Assembly (NCBI GenBank): GCA_015522955.1
Contig: WALG01000143.1
Span: 1-15,603, forward strand
DNA: 15,603 nt
From: DHVE2 group archaeon
GTDB lineage: Archaea > Thermoplasmatota > Thermoplasmata > Thermoplasmatales > Aciduliprofundaceae
Direction: 5' to 3'
Shown here: one piece after another, positions 1-7,400 of the stretch
Position numbering within the stretch: the stretch's first letter is position 1
How the letters are laid out: each line of letters starts with the position of its first letter
Notes under the pieces: generated by a model
Database searches by the model: none
Told to the model about the DNA's origin: nothing
The model's input: the letters and a program-made list of their open reading frames with translations, nothing else
Translations under genes and position numbers: made by a program

Positions 1-1
1 A

Positions 2-195
2 TTTAAGAGTGTTGAAAGGGATATTGCTGTGACTCTTTTATATCTCCTTGTACTCAGATATAGTAACGGGGGGTGTTAAAAAGAGAAGACTGGGATAAAT
101 CTTATGAAAGTATAGCCCGAGAGAAAATTAATAAACTCAAGGAAAAAATTACATCTATGAGAGAAGAACTAAATTATATTTTTAGGAATTTTTAG
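2..195 (+). pseudogene. 3' part of an unrecognised gene, apparently frameshifted
   Basis: One frame enters from the left edge and runs to a TAA at 77-79; it ends with a hydrophobic stretch (VTLLYLLVLRYSNGG). A second frame is open from GTG at 73 to TAG at 193-195 and encodes a charged, helical 40-residue tail with an Arg/Glu/Lys-rich pattern. The junction lies in a run of six G at 68-73. One additional G would join both halves into one smooth protein end. Seen: two partial frames meeting in a homopolymer. Inferred: a single gene with a one-base deletion, or a sequencing slip. The alternative is two tandem genes overlapping by 7 bases with a GTG start for the second. The family is not recognised. 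Confidence 0.4.
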
Positions 196-338
196 GAAGT
201 ATGAAAGGAGAAAATGAGGGTTCCCCCAATCAATTTAATAGCCTTTTCTTGCATTATAATAACTAAACTTTTGATGTGCTTAACTTCAAGCTCCAATCTC
301 AAAGGGGTAAATTGCAACCCTGAAGTTGGCAAGGAAAA

Positions 339-346
339 ATTTAAAT
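339..346 (+). promoter_or_regulatory. TATA-like element for alaX
   Basis: ATTTAAAT is centred about 26 bases before the ATG at 369, the usual archaeal TATA-to-start distance. This implies that the alaX transcript begins at or next to its start codon (leaderless). A GGAGGGG lies at 347-353 but is too far (15 bases) from the ATG for a good ribosome binding site. Confidence 0.45.
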
Positions 347-368
347 GGAGGGGCGAGATTGCATCTGT

Positions 369-1088
369 ATGCACACACAATTGCTATATCTCGATGACTC
401 ATACCTTAAAGAATTTGACGCCACTGTAGTGGAAGTAGACGAGGTGGAGCATGGTGTCATTTTGGATCGCACTGCATTTTATCTTGGTGGTGGAGGACAG
501 CCCCATGATACAGGAAACCTGATTGGTAAGAAAGAATACAGGGTAATCGGAATGAAGAGGGATAATGCACTTCACATAATTGATGGTCCACTACCGGAAA
601 TCGGGGAGAAAGTACATGGTATCATAGATTGGGAGCGAAGATATAAAATTATGAGAACCCATACGTCTGTGCATGTGTTATCTGGAGTGGCATACCAGAA
701 GTTTGGGGTAAAAATCACAGGAAACCAACTTTATGAGGCACGTGCCAGGGTTGATTTATCTTTCGAGAATATGAGTAGAGAATTGGCTCAGCGAATTGTG
801 GAGGAGAGTAACAAGGTGATAGCGAGCAATCTATCTGTGAGATGGTACTACATTACCAAGGATGAATTCCAGCGCAGACCTGAACTGATGCGCGTGAATC
901 CGCGGCTCTATGAGAAATATGATAAGATAAGGGTTGTGGAGATAGTGAACTTTGATATCCAAGCAGATGGTGGCACGCATGTGAGAAGCCTTGGTGAGAT
1001 TGGTAAAATTATCCTAGAGAAGTACGAGAGCAAGGGAAGAAAGAACAAGAGGATATACATTGCCTTAGAAGAGCAGGAAAAAATATAA
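369..1088 (+). CDS. alaX: AlaX-type alanyl-tRNA editing protein
   Basis: A 239-residue stand-alone homologue of the alanyl-tRNA synthetase editing domain. This family hydrolyses Ser (or Gly) wrongly attached to tRNA-Ala in the cytoplasm. Visible features are the N-terminal glycine-rich stretch LGGGGQPHDTG (residues 39-49), the metal-binding HTSVH motif (H98, H102), and ADGGTHV with H204. The length and N-terminal barrel fit the medium (AlaX-M) class. I chose the ATG at 369 rather than 345 because family proteins begin near this point and a TATA-like box lies about 26 bases upstream. The position usually held by a zinc-ligand Cys in the CxxxH motif is Asp200 here. I recall similar Asp variants in some archaeal AlaX proteins but cannot verify it. 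The DUF211 gene follows after 26 bases. Confidence 0.9.
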   Translation: MHTQLLYLDDSYLKEFDATVVEVDEVEHGVILDRTAFYLGGGGQPHDTGNLIGKKEYRVIGMKRDNALHIIDGPLPEIGEKVHGIIDWERRYKIMRTHTSVHVLSGVAYQKFGVKITGNQLYEARARVDLSFENMSRELAQRIVEESNKVIASNLSVRWYYITKDEFQRRPELMRVNPRLYEKYDKIRVVEIVNFDIQADGGTHVRSLGEIGKIILEKYESKGRKNKRIYIALEEQEKI

Positions 1089-1091
1089 ATC
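1081..1091 (+). promoter_or_regulatory. TATA-like element for the DUF211 gene
   Basis: An AT-rich AAATATAAAT overlaps the last codons of alaX and is centred about 28 bases before the ATG at 1115. It could drive a near-leaderless transcript of the DUF211 gene in addition to read-through from alaX. AT-rich stop-codon context alone could produce this match. Confidence 0.35.
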
Positions 1092-1114
1092 TAATAGAGC
1101 AATGTGGAAATAAG

Positions 1115-1417
1115 ATGTCCCAAGAAATCAATGGTCTACGCAGATTGGTGCTTGATGTAATGAAGCCTCATAGACCAAGCATAGTCGAGGTTGCTCTGAA
1201 ACTCAGCAAAGTTGAGGGTGTAAGCGGAGTGAATTGCATCCTAAATGAGGTTGATCAGGACACTGAAAGTCTGAAACTCGTTATAGAAGGCCCCAACATA
1301 AACTTTGAGGAAGTTCAGGGATCTTTGGAATCCTTAGGAGCAGTAATACACTCAATAGATGTAGCCGTTGCAGGCAGAGAAATAGTGGAAGATGTGGAAA
1401 CTCCTCAGGATAGGTAA
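1115..1417 (+). CDS. DUF211 family protein
   Basis: A 100-residue protein of the archaeal DUF211 family. It opens with GLRRLVLDVMKPHRPSIVEV and continues with LSKVEGVSGVNC and LVIEGPNINFEEV, which is the pattern of this family. Members are small ferredoxin-like-fold proteins without an assigned reaction. The length is typical. No transmembrane segment or signal peptide is seen, so it is probably cytoplasmic. It lies 26 bases after alaX on the same strand and ends two bases before the convergent SRP19 gene. There is no clear ribosome binding site; a TATA-like element upstream suggests a leaderless message. The neighbourhood does not reveal a function. Confidence 0.85.
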   Translation: MSQEINGLRRLVLDVMKPHRPSIVEVALKLSKVEGVSGVNCILNEVDQDTESLKLVIEGPNINFEEVQGSLESLGAVIHSIDVAVAGREIVEDVETPQDR

Positions 1418-1419
1418 AT

Positions 1420-1683
1420 CTACAGATTTTTCACTTTTCTGGCAATTTTTTTAATAACTTCATTTTTTGGTTCCTCGGTGTGAACTATTATGCGTCCCTT
1501 TTCCTTCCACCAGCACTTTGGGTATCTTTTTTCCTTCTCAACATCGAACTTGTAACCCAGTGAGTTTAAGGCATGGATTAGGGTTTCAAGTTTTGGCTCA
1601 AAAGCAAGATTTTTTGGAACTCTACGCCCCTCCCTTCTAGAATAGTAGGTATTAAAATATGCTGGATAAATTATCACACTCAT
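1420..1683 (-). CDS. srp19: Signal recognition particle protein SRP19
   Basis: An 87-residue SRP19. It binds helices 6 and 8 of the SRP RNA and prepares the particle for SRP54 loading in co-translational membrane targeting. Diagnostic features are the N-terminal [20 protein letters not shown], with its basic RNA-binding segment, then the central [24 protein letters not shown]. The C-terminus is basic. The ATG overlaps the TGA of the upstream eS8 gene (ATGA at 1680-1683), so the two are translationally coupled in one operon. The stop codon is two bases from the convergent DUF211 stop. The RNA partner is encoded at the other end of this window. Confidence 0.93.
   Translation of the reverse strand: MSVIIYPAYFNTYYSRREGRRVPKNLAFEPKLETLIHALNSLGYKFDVEKEKRYPKCWWKEKGRIIVHTEEPKNEVIKKIARKVKNL
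1431..1468 (+). terminator. T-rich putative terminator of the alaX-DUF211 unit
   Basis: Runs of five, four, seven and six T on the plus strand start just after the DUF211 stop and lie antisense within the 3' end of SRP19. Archaeal RNA polymerase stops at such oligo-T tracts. Lysine-rich codons of SRP19 on the other strand also produce these runs, so the call is tentative. Confidence 0.35.
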
Positions 1684-2060
1684 TTCACAAGCACTCCATT
1701 AAGCACGCCGTGCTGTCCAGGTCTGGATGTTATCTTTACCTTGCCCAAATTTGTCTCTACTATGGCTCCCTTGGTAATCATATTTCTCTGAGCAAAGTGG
1801 GGATTGGCAGGGTTATCAACTACACTTATTATCCTCACCTTCTCGCTTTTTCCTGTTTTTGGATTATAAACATTAACCTCATTGCCTCTCAGAAGTTTGA
1901 TTTTATAATTGCCGCCCCTAACCCTTACTATTTTGCGTCTAACCTCCGCTAAGTGGGTGTAAACAGGTTCTCTGCCTAACTCATATCTTCTCTTCTTTCT
2001 GGCCATTCGTATTCTTCCACCGCTAATTTTCCTGAGAGATTTGCCTTGCCATATTGCCAT
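1680..2060 (-). CDS. rps8e: Small-subunit ribosomal protein eS8 (S8e)
   Basis: A 126-residue archaeal/eukaryotic-type small-subunit ribosomal protein S8e. The start [18 protein letters not shown] is typical of the family, and is followed by [15 protein letters not shown]. The C-terminal part contains [21 protein letters not shown] and ends in [16 protein letters not shown] chose the ATG at 2060 rather than the open frame extending to 2123 because the family starts here and AGGTGA at 2065-2070 (reverse strand) lies 4 bases upstream. The stop overlaps the SRP19 start by 4 bases. Transcription probably begins near 2072, below the TATA box at 2092-2103. Confidence 0.95.
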   Translation of the reverse strand: MAIWQGKSLRKISGGRIRMARKKRRYELGREPVYTHLAEVRRKIVRVRGGNYKIKLLRGNEVNVYNPKTGKSEKVRIISVVDNPANPHFAQRNMITKGAIVETNLGKVKITSRPGQHGVLNGVLVK

Positions 2061-2091
2061 AGTATCACCTGATGACGCATATAGGAGATTG

Positions 2092-2103
2092 ATATTTAAA
2101 TAT
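2092..2103. promoter_or_regulatory. Palindromic TATA box upstream of eS8
   Basis: ATATTTAAATAT is a perfect 12-base palindrome. On the minus strand it is preceded by purine-rich GGAGGAGAA, which resembles a BRE, and it lies about 25 bases before a plausible eS8 transcript start near 2072. Because the box is symmetrical it could also serve the plus-strand small gene that begins at 2159. Confidence 0.6.
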
Positions 2104-2158
2104 TCTCCTCCCTCATGGAGCATGTAGAGTGATGCTATTTTCTCGCTTTTTTCTCAGG

Positions 2159-2340
2159 ATGCCAAAGATTAAAAAGGAAAGGAGCAATCCTATAGACAAC
2201 AACTCTGAAGAAGATACTGCGCTGGATTAAAGGATCTATCTCAAGAAATCGCTGAGATGTGGGATATAAACCTAAGAAGATGGATATGGATTGAGAATCA
2301 TGTTTTATATGTACCCATCTTTGGGAACTCACTACACTAA
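2159..2340 (+). pseudogene. Small unrecognised gene, probably frameshifted
   Basis: From ATG 2159 a frame reads 23 residues (MPKIKKERSNPIDNNSEEDT, then ALD) and stops at TAA 2228-2230. The next frame continues at once with KDLSQEIAEMWDINLRRWIW and onwards to TAA 2338-2340. Restoring one T at 2226-2228 (GATTAAAG to GATTTAAAG) would join them into a protein of about 60 residues. The composite looks like a natural acidic, Trp-rich small protein, but I do not recognise a family. A T-rich tract follows the final stop, as expected after a gene. A minus-strand frame of 65 residues overlaps this region (2135-2332), but it lacks a ribosome binding site and looks incidental. Decayed gene, sequencing slip or chance are all possible. 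Confidence 0.35.
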
Positions 2341-2354
2341 AGTGGAATCTTAAT

Positions 2355-2380
2355 CTTTTTTATCTTTCTTTTTATTATTT
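2355..2380 (+). terminator. T-rich putative terminator
   Basis: A pyrimidine tract with runs of six, three and five T starts 15 bases after the stop at 2338-2340. It is a candidate oligo-T stop signal for a plus-strand transcript covering the small broken gene. There is no stem-loop. Confidence 0.35.
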
Positions 2381-2427
2381 GAATTAGTGGGTTTTGAGGG
2401 CCTATTGCGTCTAAAAGAGGTTCAAAA

Positions 2428-2436
2428 CGTTTAAGA
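2428..2436 (+). promoter_or_regulatory. TATA-like element for transcription factor S
   Basis: ACGTTTAAG is preceded by TTCAAA and lies about 22-27 bases before the two candidate ATGs at 2453 and 2459. That spacing fits a leaderless or nearly leaderless message. Confidence 0.4.
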
Positions 2437-2452
2437 AGGATAAGGCCATCGC

Positions 2453-2764
2453 ATGTTTATGTTCTGCCCTAAATGTGGTTCACTTATGTATCCCAAGGAT
2501 GGGAAGTGGGTATGTCCCAATTGCGGATATGAAATGGATATACAGGAAAAAAAGGAGATAAAAGAAAAGGCCAAGGAAAAGGAGATGATTGTTGTAGGTT
2601 CCGATGAGGAATTGAAAGGCCTACCCTATGATGAAAGTGTTATATGCCCAAGATGTGGGCATCAGGGGGCTCACTGGATGCTTCAGCAGACACGGGCAGC
2701 GGATGAGCCAGAAACAAGGTTCTATATTTGTCCAAAATGTGGATACAGGTGGAGAGAATACTAA
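2453..2764 (+). CDS. tfs: Transcription factor S (TFIIS/RPB9-like cleavage factor)
   Basis: A 103-residue archaeal TFS. It enters the RNA polymerase secondary channel and stimulates cleavage of backtracked transcripts. The N-terminal zinc ribbon has C5/C8 and C21/C24 (FCPKCG and WVCPNCG). A charged EKKEIKEKAKEKE linker follows. The C-terminal ribbon has C65/C68 and C93/C96, with the catalytic acidic pair D84-E85 in TRAADEPETRFY. All expected residues are present, so it should be active. The true start may be the ATG at 2459, because family members usually begin immediately before the FCPKCG motif. The stop is one base from the convergent gene at 2766. Confidence 0.93.
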   Translation: MFMFCPKCGSLMYPKDGKWVCPNCGYEMDIQEKKEIKEKAKEKEMIVVGSDEELKGLPYDESVICPRCGHQGAHWMLQQTRAADEPETRFYICPKCGYRWREY

Positions 2765-2765
2765 T

Positions 2766-3188
2766 TCATGCGTATCCCATAACCTCAGAACCCTTAGTCT
2801 TCTTTTTCTGCTGCACAAACTGGGCTGGTGGTGGGATTGGTGGTGGAAGATGAATTTCCTTGGCTATTAGTACAGCGTCTATTACGCAATTGTTAATTAT
2901 AGTAGCGTGAATCTCCTGTGCCATATCATCCGGCATGCGATGATTCTTAGTCCACTCATCGTACAGTTTTTTGGCATCTCCTTCATATATTAATACACCA
3001 TCAAAAGTAATTACCCCTATGCCCGAATACGTAACGGTAAATCGAAATGAAACCTTTGCATTTTTCTGGTCTTGATACGTTATGGAGAGAACGGAACTGT
3101 TATTATCAATTCTGATTTCCCGGGGTGCATTCTCGGGTTCCACAAATCTCTTTGCTTCTATCCCATCGATTCTAAACATCCTTATCAT
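2766..3188 (-). CDS. Unrecognised 140-residue protein, possibly SecB-like fold
   Basis: The protein is not confidently recognised. It has an N-terminal beta-rich half (IRIDNNSSVLSITYQDQ, VSFRFTVTYSGIGVITFDGVLIY) followed by helices (AKKLYDEWTKNHRMPDDMAQ, IHATIINNCVIDAVLIAKEI). It then has the proline motif HLPPPIPPPAQF and a short basic tail. No signal peptide or transmembrane helix is seen. A beta-sheet protein with a helix ending in a Pro-rich strand loosely resembles SecB-like chaperone or translocation proteins; this is only an impression from layout. The start could be the ATG at 3188 or at 3179. It lies just downstream of a broken small coiled-coil gene on the same strand and is itself intact. 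Confidence 0.6.
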   Translation of the reverse strand: MIRMFRIDGIEAKRFVEPENAPREIRIDNNSSVLSITYQDQKNAKVSFRFTVTYSGIGVITFDGVLIYEGDAKKLYDEWTKNHRMPDDMAQEIHATIINNCVIDAVLIAKEIHLPPPIPPPAQFVQQKKKTKGSEVMGYA

Positions 3189-3190
3189 GG

Positions 3191-3341
3191 TTACTCTTCA
3201 TGCTCTTCAAGCATATCTATTTTCCCCTTATGTACTGCACTTCTTCACAAAGTTCTCTGAGCACTTTGCTGTAGTTCTTTTCATTTTTCTCAATAATGTC
3301 GTATCTCTCTTGCTTATTTGCAATTCTATTGCTATTGCATC
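3191..3341 (-). pseudogene. Broken small coiled-coil gene upstream of the 140-residue gene
   Basis: Three reading frames give successive, compositionally similar helical pieces: DAIAIELQISK (from 3341), QERYDIIEKNEKNYSKVLR followed by ELCEEVQYIRGK (to TAG at 3217-3219), and IDMLEEHEE (to TAA at 3191-3193, two bases before the next ATG). Joining them needs single-base changes, one plausibly in the A-run at about 3220-3223. The composite would be an acidic coiled-coil protein of about 50 residues. Seen: open pieces with coding-like composition. Inferred: a decayed gene that once preceded the 140-residue gene. No family is recognised, and chance cannot be excluded. Confidence 0.35.
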
Positions 3342-4245
3342 TTTATGGCCTCGAGAATATTCGTTATAGATGCATATTCCTTGGGTATCCGCACTCTTAC
3401 CGTTTTTCGAGGATCCACCAATTGGCTGATTTCCACATCCATTATCAAACTTCCCAGCATATATGCATCTTCCCAGGGGATGGCATTGCTACGTTGTAGT
3501 GCGCGAACACCGAGTTCTACTGCTTCTTCAATAGCACTGTTTATATTTTCGTGGGACACAATGATGTAAAAAGCATCCTGAGTTTCCACCACAGGCCATT
3601 GAGGTGCAAGAGATGGTAGCGTATCTACACCTTAACTGTAACCTCACCCTGAATCTCACATCCGGTAACACAAACCTCTCCGTCTGCCATAACTGCATGC
3701 AGGTCACCAAGAGCAAAAAGCCCACCTTCCTGAAAAACCGGCAGATACAGGGTGGCACCCTTACCAATGAGATTTGTATCCATATTGCCTCCATGTCTCC
3801 CCGGCACGCCGCAGGAAACCCTCTCCTCGCTGGCAACTCCGATTACTCCTATCATTGGATTTGACTTAATTCTGAGTTTATTGTTAAAAATTATGTAGCC
3901 ATCCGTGAGTTTGCAAATTCTTGTTTTTGATTTTTAAACCATCTTGCTGAGAACACCCCCATTGGGAGTTATGCTAACCACACCCCAATCATTAACTTTG
4001 ATATCAAGAATCTTTATGCGCAGTGCATCACCCCTTTTTGCACCTTTCACATACACTGGCCCTGTGGTCGGGTTAACTTTGGAGAAATCGATCTCTGTGA
4101 GCAAATCTCCCTCTTTTTTAATTTGATTGGAAAAAGCGTCCTTGGTTCTGAGTTTCAGTACATCTCCCCTATTTACAAAGGCCGCAGGTACCAAATCAGG
4201 TCCAAAGTGATAGATATAATGCTCCTCACTAACAATTATCACCAT
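3332..4245 (-). pseudogene. Acetamidase/formamidase (FmdA/AmdA family), inactivated
   Basis: Members of this family hydrolyse formamide or short amides to ammonia and the acid. The N-terminal part reads VSEEHYIYHFGPDLVPAAFV and reaches GVVSITPNGGVLSKMV, then meets TAA at 3934-3936. The same frame resumes with KSKTRICKLTDGYIIFNN, then HGGNMDTNLIGKG, and LFALGDLHAVMADGEVCVTG, all core family motifs. It meets TAG at 3625-3627, but the remaining C-terminus (DTLPSLAPQWPVVETQDAFY to ITNILEAIKMQ) is in another frame. So there is one nonsense change and one frameshift. The total of about 304 codons matches the family length, so nothing large is missing and inactivation looks recent. Start 4245 is chosen because GGTGAT precedes it by 4-5 bases. 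UAA is not a known recoding stop in archaea. Confidence 0.85.
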
Positions 4246-4246
4246 G

Positions 4247-4253
4247 TGAATCA
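4247..4253 (-). promoter_or_regulatory. Ribosome binding site of the acetamidase remnant
   Basis: On the minus strand GGTGATT ends one base before the ATG at 4245; the GGTGAT core lies 4-5 bases away, like the other sites in this window. It picks 4245 over the upstream ATGs at 4257 and 4365. Confidence 0.55.
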
Positions 4254-4276
4254 CCATGCAAATAATAAAATGCAGC

Positions 4277-4285
4277 ATATATAAA
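4277..4285 (-). promoter_or_regulatory. TATA box of the acetamidase remnant
   Basis: TTTATATAT on the minus strand is centred about 26 bases upstream of position 4255. This gives a short leader that includes the GGTGAT site before ATG 4245. The promoter appears intact although the gene is broken. Confidence 0.5.
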
Positions 4286-4430
4286 TTTTTGGATTGCAGA
4301 TTGCAAATGAAATTTTTTATGCTATCACTTTGCATCTTTGAAAAAAATCGAATCCTAAGAAGCAAGAGAATGTTTTATTTATAATACTGCCGTGGAATGT
4401 AATCCATTCATATTTTTGGAAGGTAAGGTA

Positions 4431-4440
4431 TTTATATATT
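4431..4440 (+). promoter_or_regulatory. TATA box of the large surface-protein gene
   Basis: TTTATATATT is centred about 25 bases before position 4461. A transcript starting there would exclude the ATGs at 4456 and 4459, supporting the ATG at 4483 as the true start. A short inverted repeat, GAATG-5-CATTC (about 4395-4409), lies upstream. Confidence 0.55.
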
Positions 4441-4468
4441 AACCTCTATTGCTTTATGATGTACTTGA

Positions 4469-4475
4469 GAAGGTG
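4469..4475 (+). promoter_or_regulatory. Ribosome binding site of the surface-protein gene
   Basis: GAAGGTG lies 7 bases before ATG 4483. It supports that start over the in-frame ATGs at 4456/4459. Confidence 0.5.
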
Positions 4476-4482
4476 TAAATCC

Positions 4483-7400
4483 ATGAAAAGAATATTAAGT
4501 TTGATCGTGATAGTTCTATTGCTTCTGATAGGAAGTTTCTTACCCCCTGCCATTCATGCAGGCGTCCCCTCTGGGGATACTTATCAAAAAGTAGAAAGCA
4601 GGGTATCTACTGTATATATAAATGACTTATTTGTTATTAATCGAACCACTATAGACCCATTAACTGGTGAGAGAGGTAAATATGGATTTGATGCAAACGT
4701 GGTTGTGCTCCCCGGTGGAACTCTGCAGGTGGAAAATGCCACGCTTTATTTTCTTTCCGATGTAGCACATAGATACAATCTCACTGTGGAAGGTAACCTG
4801 TATTTCTATAACACTACCTTTACCATAGGTAAAGGCTTGATTGGGCCTTATTATCCATTTTCTATAAACATCAAAGGACCATCAACTGGTTCTGTAAAAA
4901 TAATTAATTCTGACCTTCTGTATCCTGGATGGTTCAATGTTACCAGCAAATCAGGAAATGTGATGATAGAAGACACTGTGTTTGACAGAATGCCGGGTAA
5001 TCCTCTTGATAATCCACCGTCCTATGGGCCAACTCCGTATATTTACCATTCTACGGTATATTTCTATCATACAGAATTCAGACATTTGAGAAAACAGCCT
5101 TCATCGGGAAGTGCTCCCATAGGATATGTGTATAACAATACTACCATTCAGGTTACTTCCAATGGGGATAATGTAACGATTGGAAATTACAAGAAGGTTG
5201 TATATTCGCAGTATAGCAGGTACTGGAGTTTTGTGATACTAAAAGATTTGAAGATCTCACTTACCTATACTAATGGAAGTAATTATGACAAAACATCTCT
5301 TCTGCAACTAATTTATCGGGGGAGATACAATGAGCATATCGTTGCCAACTATACCCTGGATGGCAGCGGTAAATTGGTGCAACAGGTTAGTATGACGGAT
5401 ATTGAAACAGTTGCCAATAGAACCTACACTGCGGATGAATTTGTCGATGCCCTCTCTTCGGGTGAAATCTATGTGGAAATACAGCGGCCAAAAAATGATA
5501 CTGTAACAATTCATAATCTCAAACTCTTTTTAGACATAGAGAAAAATATAGTGGTGGACGGCATTGAGCCATATTCATTTAATGCTATCTCGTCGGTAAT
5601 ATACGGTCGTGATGTTTATGTTGATGTGGATTATAAACCAAGGGCGGATCTGGGTACAACGCATAATATGATGTATGTAGATGGTTCATCGCGTCTCTAT
5701 TTCCTGAATCTGACTGTAAATGATACTGGCACAGAAAAGAGAATGGATACCTGTTTCTTGATGTATGATGAATCTTCCGAGGTATATATTTTAAGATATG
5801 CGGCCTTCCATGTTACATTTCAGGGTAAAATACCCATTGATGGCCTTGGAGTATATGCCACACCAAACCCGGTGGATATCTATGGAAGTTCCAACATTAA
5901 ATCCAAGATTGTCGGAATAATACAAAATTATATTTATGCAACAAAAGGTGTTCCTGGAATGAGTATTGGGCATGTAACCGGATATCAGATATGGGATACC
6001 ACACTGAATGGAACGGCATTACTTCCACTACTTTCTGATATAGTTAACAAGAGCGAGATGCCAAACAGCAAATATATTGGGATATACAATGTGGATGTTA
6101 AAAATGATACCAAAACATTTTATTCTGTGCAGATAGGCCTTGAATATTTTCCGTGGCTGATGGCGGAGAATAATACAATCAATTACAATATCCCTCTCAG
6201 CAAATATAAAGATGTGGACCTTAGAGTGAGCAGTATAGTGGTTACCACGTCACAGCCATACATGGTTGGAAGAGATTTGGGTATACACATTACCGTGGAA
6301 AATCTTGGAAAAGATGCAGCACAGGGGGCAACTCTTACAGTATATATTAACGGAATGTCCTACACCACATTAAACCTCCCGTTAATCAAAGGTAAGAAAA
6401 GTGTAACAGAGAGTTTGAGCATATCAGGTTCTATGTTTACATCTCCTTCTACCTATGCTATAGGTGCATCAGTTTCCTATATCTGGGATTATAACTTAAA
6501 TAATAACAATGCAACCATATCGGTACCCGTGGGTGTAATTAAAGTTTCAAGTGTAACTCCGGTGGAGGTTATAAGATACTCAGTAGTTAATCTCTCTGTT
6601 TCTGTGGAGAGTACGTACTCTTGGAACAATGTACCTCTGCTTATAATATTGGATAATAACAGTAACATACTTTACCAGAAAAATATAAATCTATATGCAG
6701 GTACCAATGTAATAGAATTTCAGTGGGATGTGGATAATATTGCAGCCGGTGGACACGTGGTCATTGTTTACGTAAACTCTATTCAGGTGGGCTCCGCTGG
6801 AATAACAGTGAAGGGTGACATAGATTTGCAGGTGGAGAGTGTTACTGTAACTCCCTCGGAAATATATCTCCAGGAAAATGTAAAAATCGATGCCACTGTG
6901 ATCAATGCAGGAAAAGATATGCCCAGTGGAGCCAAGGTGTATATGACAGTTTATGATCCCTATGGTGCCCTTCTCTTTAACCAAACTTTTACCTATCCAT
7001 CTCAGGCCTATGAGGTCACCTTCTTGCCAAAGGATATTGGAAAATACACTTTGAAGGTGGGTGTTATCGTACAGGGAGATTATAATCCAAGCAATAATAT
7101 GAAAGTAATCACCTTCACTGTAAATCCTGTTCCATTCAGTGTAGGTGTGAATCTTAAGAATGAATATATCAATGGAACAGATATACCCATAAATATTACG
7201 GTAAGTAGTGAGATATCGGCAAAAGTATGGGTTACACTGGAGTTTCCTACTCTTAACCTGGTACTTACTCCCACTGCAGATTATCCCGGTGATATAGGAG
7301 CAGGTTCTTCACATATCTTCCATTTTGTATTAAAGGCCAGGGACTATGCACCAAGCATGAGCGGCTCCACATCAGTTACCTTCGGATTTTATGTGCATAT

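Noticed and set aside
192..380. Minus-strand open frame of 62 codons upstream of alaX, and a plus-strand frame from 214.
   Set aside because: Neither has a ribosome binding site or recognisable motifs, and both run into the alaX 5' end in another frame. The stretch 196-338 holds nothing I can support.
2124..2260. Possible C/D box guide RNA (GTGATGC near 2131 and CTGA boxes further on).
   Set aside because: The C box is imperfect, the spacing is too long and irregular, and no pairing of the ends is visible.
2135..2332. Minus-strand open frame of 65 codons between eS8 and transcription factor S.
   Set aside because: No ribosome binding site or TATA box at a fitting distance. The plus strand of the same stretch gives a more protein-like composite followed by a T-rich tract.
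3934..3936. Programmed read-through of the in-frame stop in the acetamidase gene.
   Set aside because: The codon is TAA, which is not used for pyrrolysine or selenocysteine in archaea, and a separate frameshift downstream already breaks the gene.
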